Shown here piece by piece: positions 1-7,873 of a stretch of DNA of 35,947 nt. This DNA comes from Salinimicrobium sp. (GTDB lineage: Bacteria > Bacteroidota > Bacteroidia > Flavobacteriales > Flavobacteriaceae), in assembly GCA_024635665.1 (NCBI GenBank), contig JAGXIM010000002.1:1-35947 (forward strand), read 5' to 3'. A model generated the notes under the pieces. It had not been told where the DNA came from. It worked only from the letters and a program-made list of their open reading frames with translations, and searched no databases. Numbering within the stretch: the first letter of the stretch is position 1; every line of letters begins with the position of its first letter. A program made the translations under genes and the position numbers.

Positions 1-531
1 GCTTCCAATGCCTTTTCAGCTGAATTGCAGCAATACTTAAAAGAGCAGCATACCATTGCCCCCGAAGATACCCGTGCTATCAATATTAATAATTCCCTTG
101 AAAATGCCAAGAGGTTCTATGACCTTATGGATATGATCAAGTTCTTCTTCTGGGGAGTGGGAATTTGTACCATTATCGCCGGAGTCGTTGGGGTGAGCAA
201 TATTATGCTCATTATTGTCAAAGAAAGGACGCGGGAAATTGGGGTTAGAAAAGCATTGGGTGCAGAACCTTTGTCAATTGTTGTGATGATTCTTCATGAA
301 TCCATTTTTGTCACTGCAATAGCCGGTTTTATTGGTCTAATAGCAAGCCTCGCACTTCTGGAATTGGTAGGACCCATGATTGAGACCAACTACATTGCAA
401 ATCCTTCAGTGAATTTTACGGTTGCGCTAACCACTGTGTTTATCCTGGTAATTGCAGGTGCACTGGCAGGATTTTTTCCGGCCTGGCGGGCAGCTAAAAT
501 CAAACCTATTGTAGCATTAAGAGATGAATAG
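1..531 (+). CDS. ABC transporter permease, MacB/FtsX type (5' end cut by window)
   Basis: C-terminal 176 residues of an inner-membrane ABC permease; the frame is open from base 1, so the start lies upstream of the window. What remains is the end of the periplasmic MacB-type domain (with the PEDTRA segment just before the membrane part) and the FtsX domain. The FtsX domain has three hydrophobic segments and the signature VGVSNIMLIIVKERTREIG followed by VRKALGA. The protein ends in KPIVALRDE, the usual end of MacB-like permeases. Such permeases drive efflux or lipoprotein/peptide export by mechanotransmission with a separate ATPase; no ATPase gene is in the window, so it is probably just upstream. 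The stop is 2 nt before the next permease start, so the two are co-translated and likely form a heterodimer. Substrate unknown. Confidence 0.9.
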   Translation, partial: ASNAFSAELQQYLKEQHTIAPEDTRAININNSLENAKRFYDLMDMIKFFFWGVGICTIIAGVVGVSNIMLIIVKERTREIGVRKALGAEPLSIVVMILHESIFVTAIAGFIGLIASLALLELVGPMIETNYIANPSVNFTVALTTVFILVIAGALAGFFPAWRAAKIKPIVALRDE

Positions 532-533
532 CC

Positions 534-1799
534 ATGTTTAGCAAGGACAATTGGGACGAGATACTTGAGGCTTTAAGCGCCAATTGGTTTAGGACAATCC
601 TCACTGCCTTCGGGGTATTGTGGGGGATCTTTATTTTGGTGATCCTCCTGGCGGCAGGGAAAGGTCTGGAAAATGGCGTGAAACAGGGCTTTGGTGGAAT
701 GGCGACAAATTCCATGTTCATGTGGACGCAAGTGACTTCCAAACCTTATAAAGGCCTTCCGAAAGGCAGGCGCTATGAATTTAAAACAGAGGATGTGACT
801 GTTCTCAAACAGGAAATCCCCAATCTCCGATTTGTTTCCCCGCGAAATCAGTTGGGCGGCTTTGGCGGGGCGAACAATGTGGTAAGAGGGTTAAATACAG
901 GAGCATATAACGTGTACGGGGATTACCCGGAGATCATTCAGCAGGAACCCATGGATATTACTTCTGGAAGGTTTTTGAATTATTCAGATATCGACCAAAA
1001 AAGGAAAATTGCGGTGATTGGGCAGGGGGTGCAGAATGATTTATATGAAAAGGGCGAAGAAGTAATTGGATCCTACTTAAAAATAAATGGAGTGAACTTC
1101 ATGGTGGTGGGAACCTACAAGAAAAAAGGCGGGGGCAATGGAAACGTTGAAGAAGCCCAGAAACAGATTTTTGTCCCATTCACAGCTTTTTCACAAGCCT
1201 TCAACAGGGGGAATAATGTAGGCTGGATGGCAATAACCGCACAAGATGGTTCTTCTATCACCCAACTTAAAAGCAAGGTATTTGAAATAATAAAATCCCG
1301 TCATTCCATTCATCCCGAAGATGAACGTGCCATAGGAAATTTTGATCTTTATGAGGAATTCAGCAAGATCAACGGATTGTTCGTAGCCTTAAAAGGGGTA
1401 GCTTATTTCGTAGGGGTACTTGTGTTGCTTTCAGGAATCATCGGGATTAGCAATATCATGTTGATCGTGGTAAAAGAACGTACCAACGAAATTGGAGTGA
1501 GAAGGGCACTCGGGGCGACCCCATGGGCGATACGCGGCCAAATCCTCACTGAATCTATTTTCCTCACCATAATTTCTGGTATGGCCGGGATCGCACTTGC
1601 AACAGGCGTCATTGCTCTTATCAATATAGCTTTGAGTGGGATGGATACTTCCGAAATGATGTTCGCAAATCCCAGTGTCGATCTGGGGGTTGTGATGATA
1701 GCACTGGGAATCCTGGTGGTTTCTGGGTTATTAGCGGGATTGATCCCTGCACAAAATGCCATCAAAGTAAAACCAGTTGATGCCTTAAGAACCGAATAA
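534..1799 (+). CDS. ABC transporter permease, MacB/FtsX type
   Basis: A 421-residue inner-membrane permease. One N-terminal transmembrane segment (about residues 19-41) is followed by a MacB-type periplasmic core domain to about residue 280 and a C-terminal FtsX domain with three membrane segments. The family signature GISNIMLIVVKERTNEIG then VRRALGA lies near residues 302-328, and the protein ends in KPVDALRTE. This is the normal length and plan for MacB-like permeases that lack a fused ATPase. It closely resembles the permease in front of it, which suggests duplication and a heterodimer. Downstream, 24 nt away, is its likely periplasmic adaptor. The exported substrate cannot be read from the sequence. 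Confidence 0.93.
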   Translation: MFSKDNWDEILEALSANWFRTILTAFGVLWGIFILVILLAAGKGLENGVKQGFGGMATNSMFMWTQVTSKPYKGLPKGRRYEFKTEDVTVLKQEIPNLRFVSPRNQLGGFGGANNVVRGLNTGAYNVYGDYPEIIQQEPMDITSGRFLNYSDIDQKRKIAVIGQGVQNDLYEKGEEVIGSYLKINGVNFMVVGTYKKKGGGNGNVEEAQKQIFVPFTAFSQAFNRGNNVGWMAITAQDGSSITQLKSKVFEIIKSRHSIHPEDERAIGNFDLYEEFSKINGLFVALKGVAYFVGVLVLLSGIIGISNIMLIVVKERTNEIGVRRALGATPWAIRGQILTESIFLTIISGMAGIALATGVIALINIALSGMDTSEMMFANPSVDLGVVMIALGILVVSGLLAGLIPAQNAIKVKPVDALRTE

Positions 1800-1823
1800 A
1801 AACAAAAAGTAAATAATTCAACA

Positions 1824-2939
1824 ATGAAAAGATTTGTCACCATTTCAATCCTGGTCCTTATAGCTGTAGCGTTTATAGGATCTTTGTACTACTTGTACGC
1901 TAAAAACCAGGAAGACCCCACCGTTTATGAGACCGAGCAGCCTTCTAGGCAAACGATCATGAAGAAAACTGTGGCCACTGGGAACATCGTACCGAAGGAA
2001 GAAGTACTTATCAAGCCGAACATTTCAGGAATTATTGATGAGATCTATATCGAAGCCGGGGAGCGGGTAAACGCGGGCGACCTTATTGCGAAAATCCGGG
2101 TGATCCCAAACGTTTCTTCCTTGCAAAGTGCAAAAGACGCAGTACAATCTGCTAAGATCAACCTGGACGATCAAAGAAAAAACTTTGAGCGTCAAAATGC
2201 CCTTTTTGAGAAGGGAGTGATTTCTGCAAACGAATATGAGGCGGCAGATGTGGCTTTTAAGCAGGCGCAACAAAATTACCGTTCGGCACAGCAAAATTAC
2301 GAGATTGTACGAACCGGTACCACCAGCGGCCTGGGGACTGCAGCCAATACTATGATTCGGTCCACAGTTAGTGGAATGGTGCTCGACGTACCTGTGAAAG
2401 TGGGGAACCAGGTGATTGAAAGCAACAATTTTAATGAAGGGACAACGATCGCAATCCTTGCCGATGTGAACAAAATGATCTTCGAAGGAAAAGTAGATGA
2501 AAGTGAAGTAGGAAAAATCAAAGAAAATCTGCCGCTGGAAGTAACTGTTGGGGCCATAGAAAACAAAACCTTTGATGCAATCCTGGATTATATTGCGCCC
2601 AAAGGAATAGAAGAAAATGGGGCCATCCAGTTCGATATTGAGGGAACCCTGGACAAAGCCGATACTACTTTTATAAGGGCAGGACTAAGTGCAAATGCTT
2701 CGATCATCCTGGCACGTGCCGATGATGTTCTGGCGATCAAAGAGGCTTTGGTGCAGTTTGATCCCAAGACACAGCAGCCTTTCGTGGAAGTGGCCACGGG
2801 TGACCAGCAGTTTGAACGCAGGGATATTGAGCTGGGCGTAAGTGACGGAATCTATGTGGAAGTCAAAAATGGCATTTCAGAAGGCGATAACATTAAAGTT
2901 TGGAACCAATTGAAGCCGGCGGAATTTAATGCCCAATAA
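1824..2939 (+). CDS. Efflux periplasmic adaptor, HlyD/MacA type
   Basis: A 371-residue membrane-fusion protein. An N-terminal membrane anchor (about residues 5-26) is followed by a split lipoyl/barrel-sandwich domain (starting VATGNIVPKEEVLIKPNISG), an alpha-helical hairpin rich in Q, A, N and E (about residues 95-160, including NALFEKGVISANEYEAA), and beta-barrel and membrane-proximal domains. The family joins an inner-membrane ABC permease to a TolC-type outer-membrane channel. The two MacB-type permeases lie immediately upstream and the TolC-type gene 48 nt downstream, so assignment to a tripartite ABC exporter is well supported. A second adaptor gene follows the channel gene; which adaptor serves which partner is unknown. 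Confidence 0.92.
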   Translation: MKRFVTISILVLIAVAFIGSLYYLYAKNQEDPTVYETEQPSRQTIMKKTVATGNIVPKEEVLIKPNISGIIDEIYIEAGERVNAGDLIAKIRVIPNVSSLQSAKDAVQSAKINLDDQRKNFERQNALFEKGVISANEYEAADVAFKQAQQNYRSAQQNYEIVRTGTTSGLGTAANTMIRSTVSGMVLDVPVKVGNQVIESNNFNEGTTIAILADVNKMIFEGKVDESEVGKIKENLPLEVTVGAIENKTFDAILDYIAPKGIEENGAIQFDIEGTLDKADTTFIRAGLSANASIILARADDVLAIKEALVQFDPKTQQPFVEVATGDQQFERRDIELGVSDGIYVEVKNGISEGDNIKVWNQLKPAEFNAQ

Positions 2940-2987
2940 TCGTAACATTTCCAACAAAACAAAGACTTACCTTTTACAACCGCAATT

Positions 2988-4424
2988 ATGAAAAAAATCT
3001 TCTTGTCTGCAGCTTTCCTTTTCTTAGGAATTTCTGCAAACGCACAAAATGATGAATGGACCCTTCAGGAATGTATAGCATATGCATTGGACAACAACAT
3101 TTCCATTAAGCAATCTGCCCTTGACGTAGACCTTGCGGATATTCAGATATCAGATGCCTTCGGAAATTTCCTCCCCGGGCTCAATGCTAACGCTTCCAAT
3201 TTTTGGAACACCGGACTAACGCAAAATATCACTACCGGGATCCTTCAGACGCAAACCACCCGTAACTTTTCGGCCGGTGTTACTGCCGGTGTCAGCCTGT
3301 TTGACGGGTTGAGGAACATAAAGCAGTACCAGTACGCAAAAATGGCAAAATTGGCCAGCCAATATTCGCTGGAGCAAATGAAAGATGATATTGCCCTTTT
3401 TGTCGCGAATTCTTACTTACAAGTTCTTTTTAACAAAGAAAACCTAAAGGTTATCCAGTCGCAATATGCCATCACGATGGAGCAGTTGGAGAGGGTGGAA
3501 GAATTGGTGGAAGCCGGTGCAGTCCCCAGGGGCGACCTGTTGGAAATAAAAGCGAACGCAGCCAGCGAAGAACAACGCATGATCGTTGCCGAAAACCAGA
3601 TTGAAATTTCGCTTGTAGCTTTAGCGCAAACTCTCCTGATCGAAAATTATAAAGATTTTGATATTGCTGAAAGGGATTACGATGTTTTTGGACATGAAAT
3701 CCTTGACGTGCCGGTTTCTGAAGTGATCGAGACAGCCGAAGAGGAGCGGTATGAAGTGAAAGTAGCCGAAATGAACCAGGAACTCAGTAAAAAAGAACTG
3801 GAGATCGCCCGCGGCGCCTATTATCCTACCCTTGATGGTTTTTTTAGGTATAACACCCGGGAATCAGATGCTGGAAGGTTCGTGGCTGGTGGTTTGGATC
3901 CCGACGAACCTTACCGGGAAATTGGATTTGTGGAAGGCACAAGGGAAGTTGTGGTAGCCCCTAACCAAATGACTACACTTGGAGATCCGCTTCCGTTTTT
4001 TGAGCAACTCCAATTGAATGACGGGATCTCTTACGGGGTTCAGCTCAATGTTCCCATTTTCAATGGTTTTGCCACCCGCAACAGCGTGAAACGTAGTAAA
4101 GTAAATGTGTTGAGGTCAGAATATCAACTGGAGCAAACCAGGCTCGATTTGGAGGCTAATGTTTACCAGGCCTACACCGATGCAAAAGGCGCGATTAAAG
4201 CCTATGAAGCGGCATTGGTAGCACTGGACGCCCAGGTTTTAGCTTATGATTATGCCACAGAGCGTTACAACGTAGGCCTAACCAATGCTTTTGATTTTAG
4301 CCAGGCCAAGTTCAACCTGGAAAATGCCCAAAGCGAGGTGCTTCGGACTAAATATGATTATATATTCAAACTAAAAGTATTGGAACTCTATTTTGGAGTC
4401 CCTGTCACTGATCTTAAATTTTAA
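2988..4424 (+). CDS. TolC-family outer membrane efflux channel
   Basis: A 478-residue outer-membrane factor. An N-terminal signal peptide (MKKIFLSAAFLFLGISANA, cleavage before QND) is followed by WTLQECIAYALDNNISIKQ, the typical opening of Bacteroidota TolC homologues. Two outer-membrane-efflux repeats follow, with long amphipathic helices rich in A, Q, E and L (about residues 110-215 and 380-470). The second repeat has the features expected near the strand-helix junction (GISYGVQLNVPIFNGFATRN). Family members form a trimeric channel-tunnel from the outer membrane to the adaptor. It sits between two adaptor genes in one operon, only 3 nt before the second, so it is the exit duct of this exporter. 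Confidence 0.94.
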   Translation: MKKIFLSAAFLFLGISANAQNDEWTLQECIAYALDNNISIKQSALDVDLADIQISDAFGNFLPGLNANASNFWNTGLTQNITTGILQTQTTRNFSAGVTAGVSLFDGLRNIKQYQYAKMAKLASQYSLEQMKDDIALFVANSYLQVLFNKENLKVIQSQYAITMEQLERVEELVEAGAVPRGDLLEIKANAASEEQRMIVAENQIEISLVALAQTLLIENYKDFDIAERDYDVFGHEILDVPVSEVIETAEEERYEVKVAEMNQELSKKELEIARGAYYPTLDGFFRYNTRESDAGRFVAGGLDPDEPYREIGFVEGTREVVVAPNQMTTLGDPLPFFEQLQLNDGISYGVQLNVPIFNGFATRNSVKRSKVNVLRSEYQLEQTRLDLEANVYQAYTDAKGAIKAYEAALVALDAQVLAYDYATERYNVGLTNAFDFSQAKFNLENAQSEVLRTKYDYIFKLKVLELYFGVPVTDLKF

Positions 4425-4427
4425 ATA

Positions 4428-5702
4428 ATGAAGAAAAACAACCTTTATATTATAATAGGAATTGCCCTGGTGGTCATCATTTTGCTGGTAGTTGGAAAAA
4501 AAGCGGGATGGTTTGGCAAATCGGGGAATTTCAAGGAAGTTGAGATCACCAAAGTTGAAAGAATAGATATTATTGAAACAGTTTCTGCAACAGGGAAAAT
4601 CCAGCCAGAAATTGAGGTGAAACTTTCTTCGGAAGTTTCCGGGGAGATTATTGAACTTCCGGTGGTGGAAGGGCAACAGGTCCAAAAAGGGGACTTGTTG
4701 GTGCGTGTCAACCCAGAGCTTTACCAGTCGAGCCTCGAAAGATCCAGGGCTGGCCTGCAGAATATTCGCGCCGGGCTCTCCCAAACAGAGGCAAGTTTGA
4801 GGGAAGCAGAAGCAAATTATGAACGCAACAAATCCCTTTTTGAAAAAGGTATTATTTCCAAAGCCGAATGGGATAGGATTGTTTCGGCTTATGAAGTTGC
4901 ACAAGCGAACCGCCAATCGGCTTTTTATAATGTGAAAAGTGCTCAGGCCAGTGTAAATGAAGCACTCGAAAATTTAGGACGCACCAATATTTATGCACCT
5001 ATGTCTGGAACCATTTCTTCGCTTGATGCAGAGCTTGGCGAAAGGGTAGTTGGAACTCAGCAAATGGCCGGTACAGAGATCCTTCGGGTTGCAGATCTCT
5101 CAAACATGGAAGTGGAAGTGGATGTAAATGAAAATGATATTGTGAAAATCTCAATTGGGGATTCTACTATTGTCGAAGTAGATGCTTATCTGGGACAGGA
5201 ATTTAGAGGTGTAGTCACTGAAATTTCAAATTCTGCAAATGCAACTGCTACTGCCGACCAGGTGACCAACTTTAAGGTGAAAGTGCGCATTTTGGAGGAA
5301 TCCTATGAGCACCTGCTGGAAGGAAAGCCAGATAATTATTCCCCTTTTCGCCCTGGAATGACAGCAACGGTAGATATCATCACCAACAGGAAAGACGGTG
5401 TGATTGCAGTGCCAATTAGTGCGGTGGTTGTGAAAAGCGATACAACCGCGGGTCGCAGTACCGGCGGGCAAAACAGTGCAGTGGCTACAAATCAAAAGTT
5501 TGAAACTGTTTTTGTGAAGGAAGGTGATGAAGCTGAATTGCGTGTAGTGGTGACGGGAATCCAGGATGATAGAAACATTGAGATCACTCAGGGTCTTGAA
5601 GAGGGGGAAGAAGTGATCACAGGGCCTTACAACACCGTTACCAGGAGCTTAAAAGCTGGTGACAACGTGGAGGTGGTAAGTACAGAGGAATTATCTGAAT
5701 AG
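4428..5702 (+). CDS. Second efflux periplasmic adaptor, HlyD/RND-MFP type
   Basis: A 424-residue membrane-fusion protein that starts 3 nt after the TolC-type gene. It has an N-terminal membrane anchor (about residues 5-22), a barrel-sandwich half starting at VSATGKIQPEIEVKLSSEVS, and a long alpha-helical hairpin (about residues 105-185, with NKSLFEKGIISKAEWDR). The second lipoyl half follows (NIYAPMSGTISSLDAELGERV), then a beta-barrel and a C-terminal domain ending in a glutamate-rich segment. It shares the family plan but not close sequence identity with the adaptor at 1824-2939, so it is not a recent tandem copy. It probably belongs to the same exporter; two adaptors with one channel could mean a mixed adaptor ring or two alternative inner-membrane partners. 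Confidence 0.92.
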   Translation: MKKNNLYIIIGIALVVIILLVVGKKAGWFGKSGNFKEVEITKVERIDIIETVSATGKIQPEIEVKLSSEVSGEIIELPVVEGQQVQKGDLLVRVNPELYQSSLERSRAGLQNIRAGLSQTEASLREAEANYERNKSLFEKGIISKAEWDRIVSAYEVAQANRQSAFYNVKSAQASVNEALENLGRTNIYAPMSGTISSLDAELGERVVGTQQMAGTEILRVADLSNMEVEVDVNENDIVKISIGDSTIVEVDAYLGQEFRGVVTEISNSANATATADQVTNFKVKVRILEESYEHLLEGKPDNYSPFRPGMTATVDIITNRKDGVIAVPISAVVVKSDTTAGRSTGGQNSAVATNQKFETVFVKEGDEAELRVVVTGIQDDRNIEITQGLEEGEEVITGPYNTVTRSLKAGDNVEVVSTEELSE

Positions 5703-5710
5703 AAAAAGCT

Positions 5711-6373
5711 TTGGGACACATTCTTTGCATTGAAACAGCCACAACCAATTGTTCGGTTGCCATTGGAAAGGAAGGCAAAGTTGTGGCCTTAAAGGAAGAT
5801 TACAGCGATAACTATTCCCACGCCGAAAGGCTTCACCTTTTCATACAGGAGGTTTTAAAGGAGAACAACCTGCAGCCAACAGATCTTGCGGCTATTGCCG
5901 TAAGCAAAGGTCCTGGATCCTATACGGGTCTGCGGATTGGCGTTTCGGCTGCAAAAGGACTTTGTTTTTCACTGGACCTGCCGCTTATTTCCATTCCTAC
6001 CCTCACTTCCCTGGCCTGGCAGGTGCCAGAAGAAAAAAGTACGTTCATTGTGCCACTTTTGGATGCCCGCAGGATGGAAGTTTATACCGCCGGGTTCACA
6101 GTATCCAAAGAGCAAATCTTTGACACCCGGGCGGAGATACTTGAACCGAATTCTTTCGCTAAATATCTGGACAAAGGAACCGTGACCTTTATCGGTAGTG
6201 GGGTGGAAAAATTCAGGAACATTTGTGGGCACGAAAATGCCCGGTTTATGGAAGGAAAATTGCCATCGGCCCAGGAAATGGTGCCGCTTGCTGAAATAAA
6301 GTTCCAAAAAAGGGATTTTGAGGATGTGGCTTATTTTGAGCCTTATTATCTGAAAGATTTTATGGTGGGGTAA
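5711..6373 (+). CDS. tsaB: tRNA N6-adenosine threonylcarbamoyltransferase complex subunit TsaB
   Basis: A 220-residue ASKHA-fold protein and partner of TsaD/TsaE in making t6A37 on ANN-decoding tRNAs. The N-terminal ILCIETATTNCSVAIG strand pattern and the motif VSKGPGSYTGLRIGVSAAKG are diagnostic of TsaB. The start is inferred to be TTG at 5711, because no ATG lies in frame before the conserved IETAT motif and homologues begin about four residues before that motif. The preceding AGAAAAAGCT is A-rich, as expected for this phylum. It lies 8 nt after the second adaptor gene and is probably read through from the efflux operon, although its function is unrelated. A strong terminator follows. Confidence 0.93.
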   Translation: MGHILCIETATTNCSVAIGKEGKVVALKEDYSDNYSHAERLHLFIQEVLKENNLQPTDLAAIAVSKGPGSYTGLRIGVSAAKGLCFSLDLPLISIPTLTSLAWQVPEEKSTFIVPLLDARRMEVYTAGFTVSKEQIFDTRAEILEPNSFAKYLDKGTVTFIGSGVEKFRNICGHENARFMEGKLPSAQEMVPLAEIKFQKRDFEDVAYFEPYYLKDFMVG

Positions 6374-6419
6374 TTAACCTGCTTGATTGGCAGAAGAAGT
6401 TACGTTTCTCTTTTATAGT

Positions 6420-6460
6420 ATAACAAAACGGCCACAGGAATCCTGTGGCCGTTTTGTTAT
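6420..6460. terminator. Bidirectional terminator between tsaB and the MscS gene
   Basis: Perfect 20-bp inverted repeat around a single central base (left arm 6420-6439, right arm 6441-6460). The stem contains ACGGCCACAGGA and is flanked by AACAAAA / TTTTGTT, so both strands end in a U-rich run. It sits between convergent genes and should serve both. Confidence 0.93.
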
Positions 6461-6478
6461 TCAAAAATGTGCTTTTCT

Positions 6479-7330
6479 TTACTTATTTTCGGCCGGAGCT
6501 TCTTTGCTGTGATTGAAGAAATGTACGTCGCGCTGCGGGAAAGGAATTGTGATCCCGGCAGCTTCAAGCCTTGTTTTGCTTTCTTCGATAGTGTACCAAT
6601 GCCGATCCCAAAACACTTCATTCCTTGCCCAAAACCTTACTGAGAGGTTCACTGAACTGTCGGCCAACTCTTTCACCACTACTGCGGGTGCTGGATCGGT
6701 GAGTATATCCTCCTGTTCCTTCAGGAGATCCATGATCACATCTTTGGCCACTTTGATATTGCTTTCATATGAAATCCCAATGGTAATAGCGTCCCGTCTT
6801 GTTTCTTCCCCCGAATAGTTGATGATATTCTCGTTGGATAGTTCCCCGTTGGGAATAATAGCAAGTTGGTTTCCGAAAGTGTTGAGCTTTGTGTAAAACA
6901 TGGAAATGTCTTTCACGCTGCCCGAAATGCCATTGACTTCAATCCAATCGCCAAGCTTAAACGGTTTCAATAAAATGATGAGCACGCCGCCGGCAAAATT
7001 GGAAAGTGAACCCTGTAATGCCAGTCCTATTGCCAAACCTGCCGCCCCTAAAACAGCAATAAATGAGGTGGTCTGAATCCCCAGCATTCCAATTACGCTT
7101 ATTAATAAAAGAACGAGGAGGGCACCGTTGGCCAGGTTGAGAAGGAATTTGGTCAAAGCTGGATCGTGTCCTTTCTTGTCGAAAAAGCGTTTCATGTACT
7201 TGATCAACAATTTTATGATCCACCAGCCAACGACCAGCCATAACAGCGCTCCTATTAGATCTGGTAATAAAAGAATAAATCGGTCGAAATATTCTTCAGT
7301 AATAGTTTTTATATCGTCAATTTCCTCCAT
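6479..7330 (-). CDS. Small-conductance mechanosensitive channel, MscS family
   Basis: A 283-residue inner-membrane channel that opens under membrane tension to release solutes after osmotic downshock. Three hydrophobic segments are visible (about residues 17-39, 62-85 and 88-115). The third is the glycine/alanine-rich pore helix GAAGLAIGLALQGSLSNFAG, followed by the MscS beta-domain signature GDWIEVNGISGSVKDI and a cytoplasmic C-terminal alpha/beta domain. Length matches the minimal MscS of E. coli (286 residues). It is transcribed alone, converging on tsaB, with the shared terminator just beyond its stop. The paralogue class is not resolved, so no symbol is given. Confidence 0.94.
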   Translation of the reverse strand: MEEIDDIKTITEEYFDRFILLLPDLIGALLWLVVGWWIIKLLIKYMKRFFDKKGHDPALTKFLLNLANGALLVLLLISVIGMLGIQTTSFIAVLGAAGLAIGLALQGSLSNFAGGVLIILLKPFKLGDWIEVNGISGSVKDISMFYTKLNTFGNQLAIIPNGELSNENIINYSGEETRRDAITIGISYESNIKVAKDVIMDLLKEQEDILTDPAPAVVVKELADSSVNLSVRFWARNEVFWDRHWYTIEESKTRLEAAGITIPFPQRDVHFFNHSKEAPAENK

Positions 7331-7441
7331 TCAGAATGTTTTGCTGCAAAAATTATATTTTTAACGCTTTTTTTACGTTTAAGTTCTGTTAAATCTACAG
7401 CAAAGAGTCTTTTAAAACTCACCAGAGGTTAGGCTAGAAAT

Positions 7442-7467
7442 AAAAAAAGCTCCCATAACAGGAGCTT
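7442..7467 (-). terminator. Terminator of the dodecin gene
   Basis: Stem AAGCTCC (7447-7453) and GGAGCTT (7461-7467) with a 7-nt loop. Read on the minus strand it is followed by seven U residues. It lies 26 nt beyond the dodecin stop. Confidence 0.88.
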
Positions 7468-7492
7468 CGTCAACTAATTAAAACTGCCTGCT

Positions 7493-7696
7493 CTAGGCTC
7501 CCACTTCAAAAGTAATCTTAGTGATCACCCTGTAATCGGTAATGTTATCACCGGAAACGTTCGCGGTTTGCTCCTTCACGTAAACAGAGCGGATATTTTT
7601 AATTGATTTTGCTGCGGTTTTTACTGCATTCTTGACGGCTTCTTCCCAACTTTTATCAGAATTAGCCATTATTTCTACAACTTTTAAGACTGCCAT
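7493..7696 (-). CDS. Dodecin family flavin-binding protein
   Basis: A 67-residue protein matching dodecin, a dodecameric flavin storage/quenching protein of the cytosol. It shows the beta-alpha-beta-beta pattern MAVLKVVEIMANSDKSWEEA then VKNAVKTAAKSIKNIRSVYV. The conserved Trp of SWEEA and the Gln of VKEQTA are at the positions used by dodecins to sandwich and hydrogen-bond the isoalloxazine ring. The frame is open to 7747, but the family always begins at MAVLKVVE, so the ATG at 7696 is chosen; the 17-residue extension looks like leader sequence. It stands alone between the MscS and phosphate transporter genes. Confidence 0.93.
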   Translation of the reverse strand: MAVLKVVEIMANSDKSWEEAVKNAVKTAAKSIKNIRSVYVKEQTANVSGDNITDYRVITKITFEVGA

Positions 7697-7873
7697 AATA
7701 CTTTGTTTTTTATTGGTTAATAAATTTCTTAAATGATTCATTATCAATTTACAAAATCATTATCCTTTTATAAGCAAAGAATTGTTAAACCTTCGGGAAT
7801 TTTAAAGACAGGCATTGGCAAGTCATTCTCTTAAATAATCTGTATTTTGCATTTGCAAAAACAGTTTTGGATT

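Noticed and set aside
4371-4916. 181-residue minus-strand frame across the TolC and adaptor junction
   Set aside because: It overlaps two confident genes, and its composition (Phe, Asn and Cys clusters) is that of a reverse-complement shadow.
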